This document shows, piece after piece, positions 5,696 through 6,773 of a stretch of 6,773 nucleotides of DNA (its first letter is position 1; every line of letters begins with the position of its first letter). The position numbers and the translations under genes were made by a program. Location of the stretch: contig CANHGA010000113.1 of the NCBI GenBank assembly GCA_947460085.1, positions 1 through 6,773 on the forward strand, in the 5' to 3' direction. This DNA is from Synechococcaceae cyanobacterium. Lineage in GTDB: Bacteria > Cyanobacteriota > Cyanobacteriia > PCC-6307 > Cyanobiaceae. Below the pieces are notes generated by a model, which saw only the letters and a program-made list of their open reading frames with translations, did not search any database and had not been told where the DNA came from.

Positions 5696-6436
5696 ATGGC
5701 CCTGGGGCAGAGCATCTGGGTGGTCGATGACGACCCCGAACTGCGGCGCATGGTGGGCACCTACCTCGTCGACCAGGGCTATGACGTGCGCTGCCTGGCC
5801 GATGGGGCCCAGCTGATGGCACGGCTGGGGGGGCAGCGCCCCGATCTGGTGGTCCTCGATCTGATGCTCCCCGGCGCTGACGGCCTTACTCTTTTGCGGC
5901 GCCTCCGCGATGCCGGTGACGACCTGCCGGTGGTGATGCTCACCGCCAAGGGCGACCCGGTGGACCGGATCATCGGTCTTGAGCAGGGCGCCGACGACTA
6001 CCTGGCCAAGCCGTTCCTGCCCCGGGAGCTCACCGCCCGCATCGAGGCGGTGTTGCGCCGTCGAGTCGCCCTGCCAGCCGGCACACCCCTGGCCGATGGC
6101 GAACGGGTGTCGATCGGTGAGCAGGTGCTCGACTTGGCGGCCCGCACCTTGGAACGTCCCAGCCTGGATCAGGCGGAGGCCCTCACCGTGCTCACCTCCG
6201 CTGAATTCGCGTTGCTTGCCGCCTTCGTGCGCCATCCCCACCGCCCCCTCTCGCGCGAGCGGCTGGTGGAGCTGGCCCGAGGGCCAGAGTCGAACATCGA
6301 CAGCCGCAGCATGGATGTGCAGGTGTCGCGTTTGCGCAAGCTGGTGGAGCCCGATCCCGGCCGCCCCCGCTATCTGCAAACGGTTTGGGGCTATGGCTAT
6401 GTCTTTGTTCCCGATGGCCAGCCTCGCAGCCGTTAG
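5696..6436 (+). CDS. OmpR-like two-component response regulator
   Basis: A cytoplasmic DNA-binding response regulator of 246 residues. The receiver domain (about 6-121) has the acidic pair D11/D12, phospho-acceptor D55, T83 and K105, the same numbers as in E. coli OmpR. A linker is followed by a winged-helix effector (about 140-241) with 'LTSAEFALL', 'LSRERLVELARG', 'SMDVQVSRLRKLVE' and 'YLQTVWGYGYVFVPDG'. These match OmpR motif by motif, much better than they match the common cyanobacterial RpaA/RpaB regulators. The target genes cannot be told from the sequence. The ATG at 5696 is chosen because it reproduces the OmpR N-terminus; in-frame ATGs at 5576, 5603 and 5609 would add a Pro/Gly-rich stretch and overlap the EF-hand gene. 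GAGGAG abuts this ATG, too close for a normal Shine-Dalgarno. Its end overlaps the histidine kinase start, and a 22-base-spaced direct repeat lies upstream. Confidence 0.95.
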   Translation: MALGQSIWVVDDDPELRRMVGTYLVDQGYDVRCLADGAQLMARLGGQRPDLVVLDLMLPGADGLTLLRRLRDAGDDLPVVMLTAKGDPVDRIIGLEQGADDYLAKPFLPRELTARIEAVLRRRVALPAGTPLADGERVSIGEQVLDLAARTLERPSLDQAEALTVLTSAEFALLAAFVRHPHRPLSRERLVELARGPESNIDSRSMDVQVSRLRKLVEPDPGRPRYLQTVWGYGYVFVPDGQPRSR

Positions 6437-6773
6437 GGCCGCCCTGCGTTATGGGCTGGCCGGGTTGGGGGTGACCCTGCTCAGCACCGTGCAGTTGCAG
6501 TTGTTGTTGGCCGAGCGCCTGCAGCGCGACCGCATCACCCAGCTGGGGCCTGAGGTGCTGTTTCAGGTGCGATTGGGCGAGCTGGCCCTCGATCGGTTGC
6601 CGCCGGGGGTCTTGGCGCGGCGCAGTGGCCTGCCGCTGCGGGTGGGGGCTGAGCCCCCCACCCGCGCCGACCCTGGCCTGGCAGCCCAGGGACAATTGCT
6701 GCGCCAGGAGCTCTGTCGCGAGTTGCAGCCTTGCCCCATCGTGTTGCCGGCGGCGGGTCTGCGGCGGGGTGTG
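6414..6773 (+). CDS. Sensor histidine kinase, N-terminal fragment (3' end outside window)
   Basis: An open frame of exactly 120 codons runs from the ATG at 6414 to the window edge, overlapping the regulator gene by 23 bases in another frame. This is the usual translationally coupled layout of a regulator/kinase pair. Residues 13-33 are a hydrophobic segment fitting a first membrane helix, with R8 and R12 on its cytoplasmic side. A probable periplasmic sensor region follows, containing 'VRLGELALDRLPPGV' (52-66) and two cysteines, C101 and C107, in 'LCRELQPCP'. The second membrane helix, HAMP, DHp and ATPase domains would lie beyond the window, so the kinase call rests on operon position and topology, not on catalytic motifs. 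By analogy with its OmpR-like partner it would be EnvZ-like. No Shine-Dalgarno is evident, which fits coupling to the upstream gene. Confidence 0.75.
   Translation, partial: MASLAAVRAALRYGLAGLGVTLLSTVQLQLLLAERLQRDRITQLGPEVLFQVRLGELALDRLPPGVLARRSGLPLRVGAEPPTRADPGLAAQGQLLRQELCRELQPCPIVLPAAGLRRGV

Noticed and set aside
5827..5833. Run of seven G in the regulator gene, as a possible phase-variation tract
   Set aside because: It encodes an ordinary Leu-Gly-Gly in the receiver domain, the frame is intact, and such runs are expected in DNA of this composition.
5564..6379. A 271-codon minus-strand frame under the response regulator
   Set aside because: It is His/Gln/Gly-rich and without domains, and exactly opposes a fully motif-supported OmpR-like gene.

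Overview
The window looks like chromosomal DNA of a high-GC picocyanobacterium (Cyanobium / freshwater or coastal Synechococcus type). This is inferred from protein style: an exported pentapeptide-repeat protein with a Cys-x-x-Cys head, a CobD-like enzyme next to murG, and a picocyanobacterial-style secretin. No rRNA, tRNA or other taxonomic marker is present. Coding density is very high, the longest gap between genes is about 115 bases, and there is no mobile element, CRISPR array or RNA gene.

Layout from left to right. (1) 1-1344 +, the C-terminal part of a secretin (PilQ/GspD family), cut at the left edge. (2) 1361-2161 -, an exported protein with an unbroken pentapeptide-repeat helix, a TPR-like segment and a hydrophobic C-terminus. 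(3) 2278-3369 + (or from 2233), a PLP-dependent enzyme of the CobD/HisC type, probably threonine-phosphate decarboxylase. (4) 3366-4457 -, MurG, the lipid II-forming glycosyltransferase. (5) 4508-5293 +, an exported protein of unknown function. (6) 5314-5610 -, a small exported EF-hand protein. (7) 5696-6436 +, a response regulator that resembles OmpR itself. (8) 6414-6773 +, the N-terminus of its partner sensor histidine kinase, overlapping the regulator gene by 23 bases and cut at the right edge.

The first seven genes alternate strictly in strand (+ - + - + - +), so every junction before the final two-component pair is convergent or divergent. The only evident operon is regulator plus kinase. 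Convergent gene pairs are packed to 16 or 20 bases between stops, or overlap (3366-3369), while divergent pairs share short gaps of 50 to about 116 bases that must hold both promoters. Most products act at the cell envelope: secretin, MurG, three exported proteins and a membrane sensor. The shared theme is envelope biology rather than one pathway.

No clearly new system is visible. The best leads are a 12-base direct repeat spaced 22 bases just upstream of the OmpR-like gene (possible autoregulatory site), the two-cysteine sensor domain of the partial kinase, the composite pentapeptide protein, and the low-GC stretch with extra Ala/Ser-rich insertions in the secretin gene.
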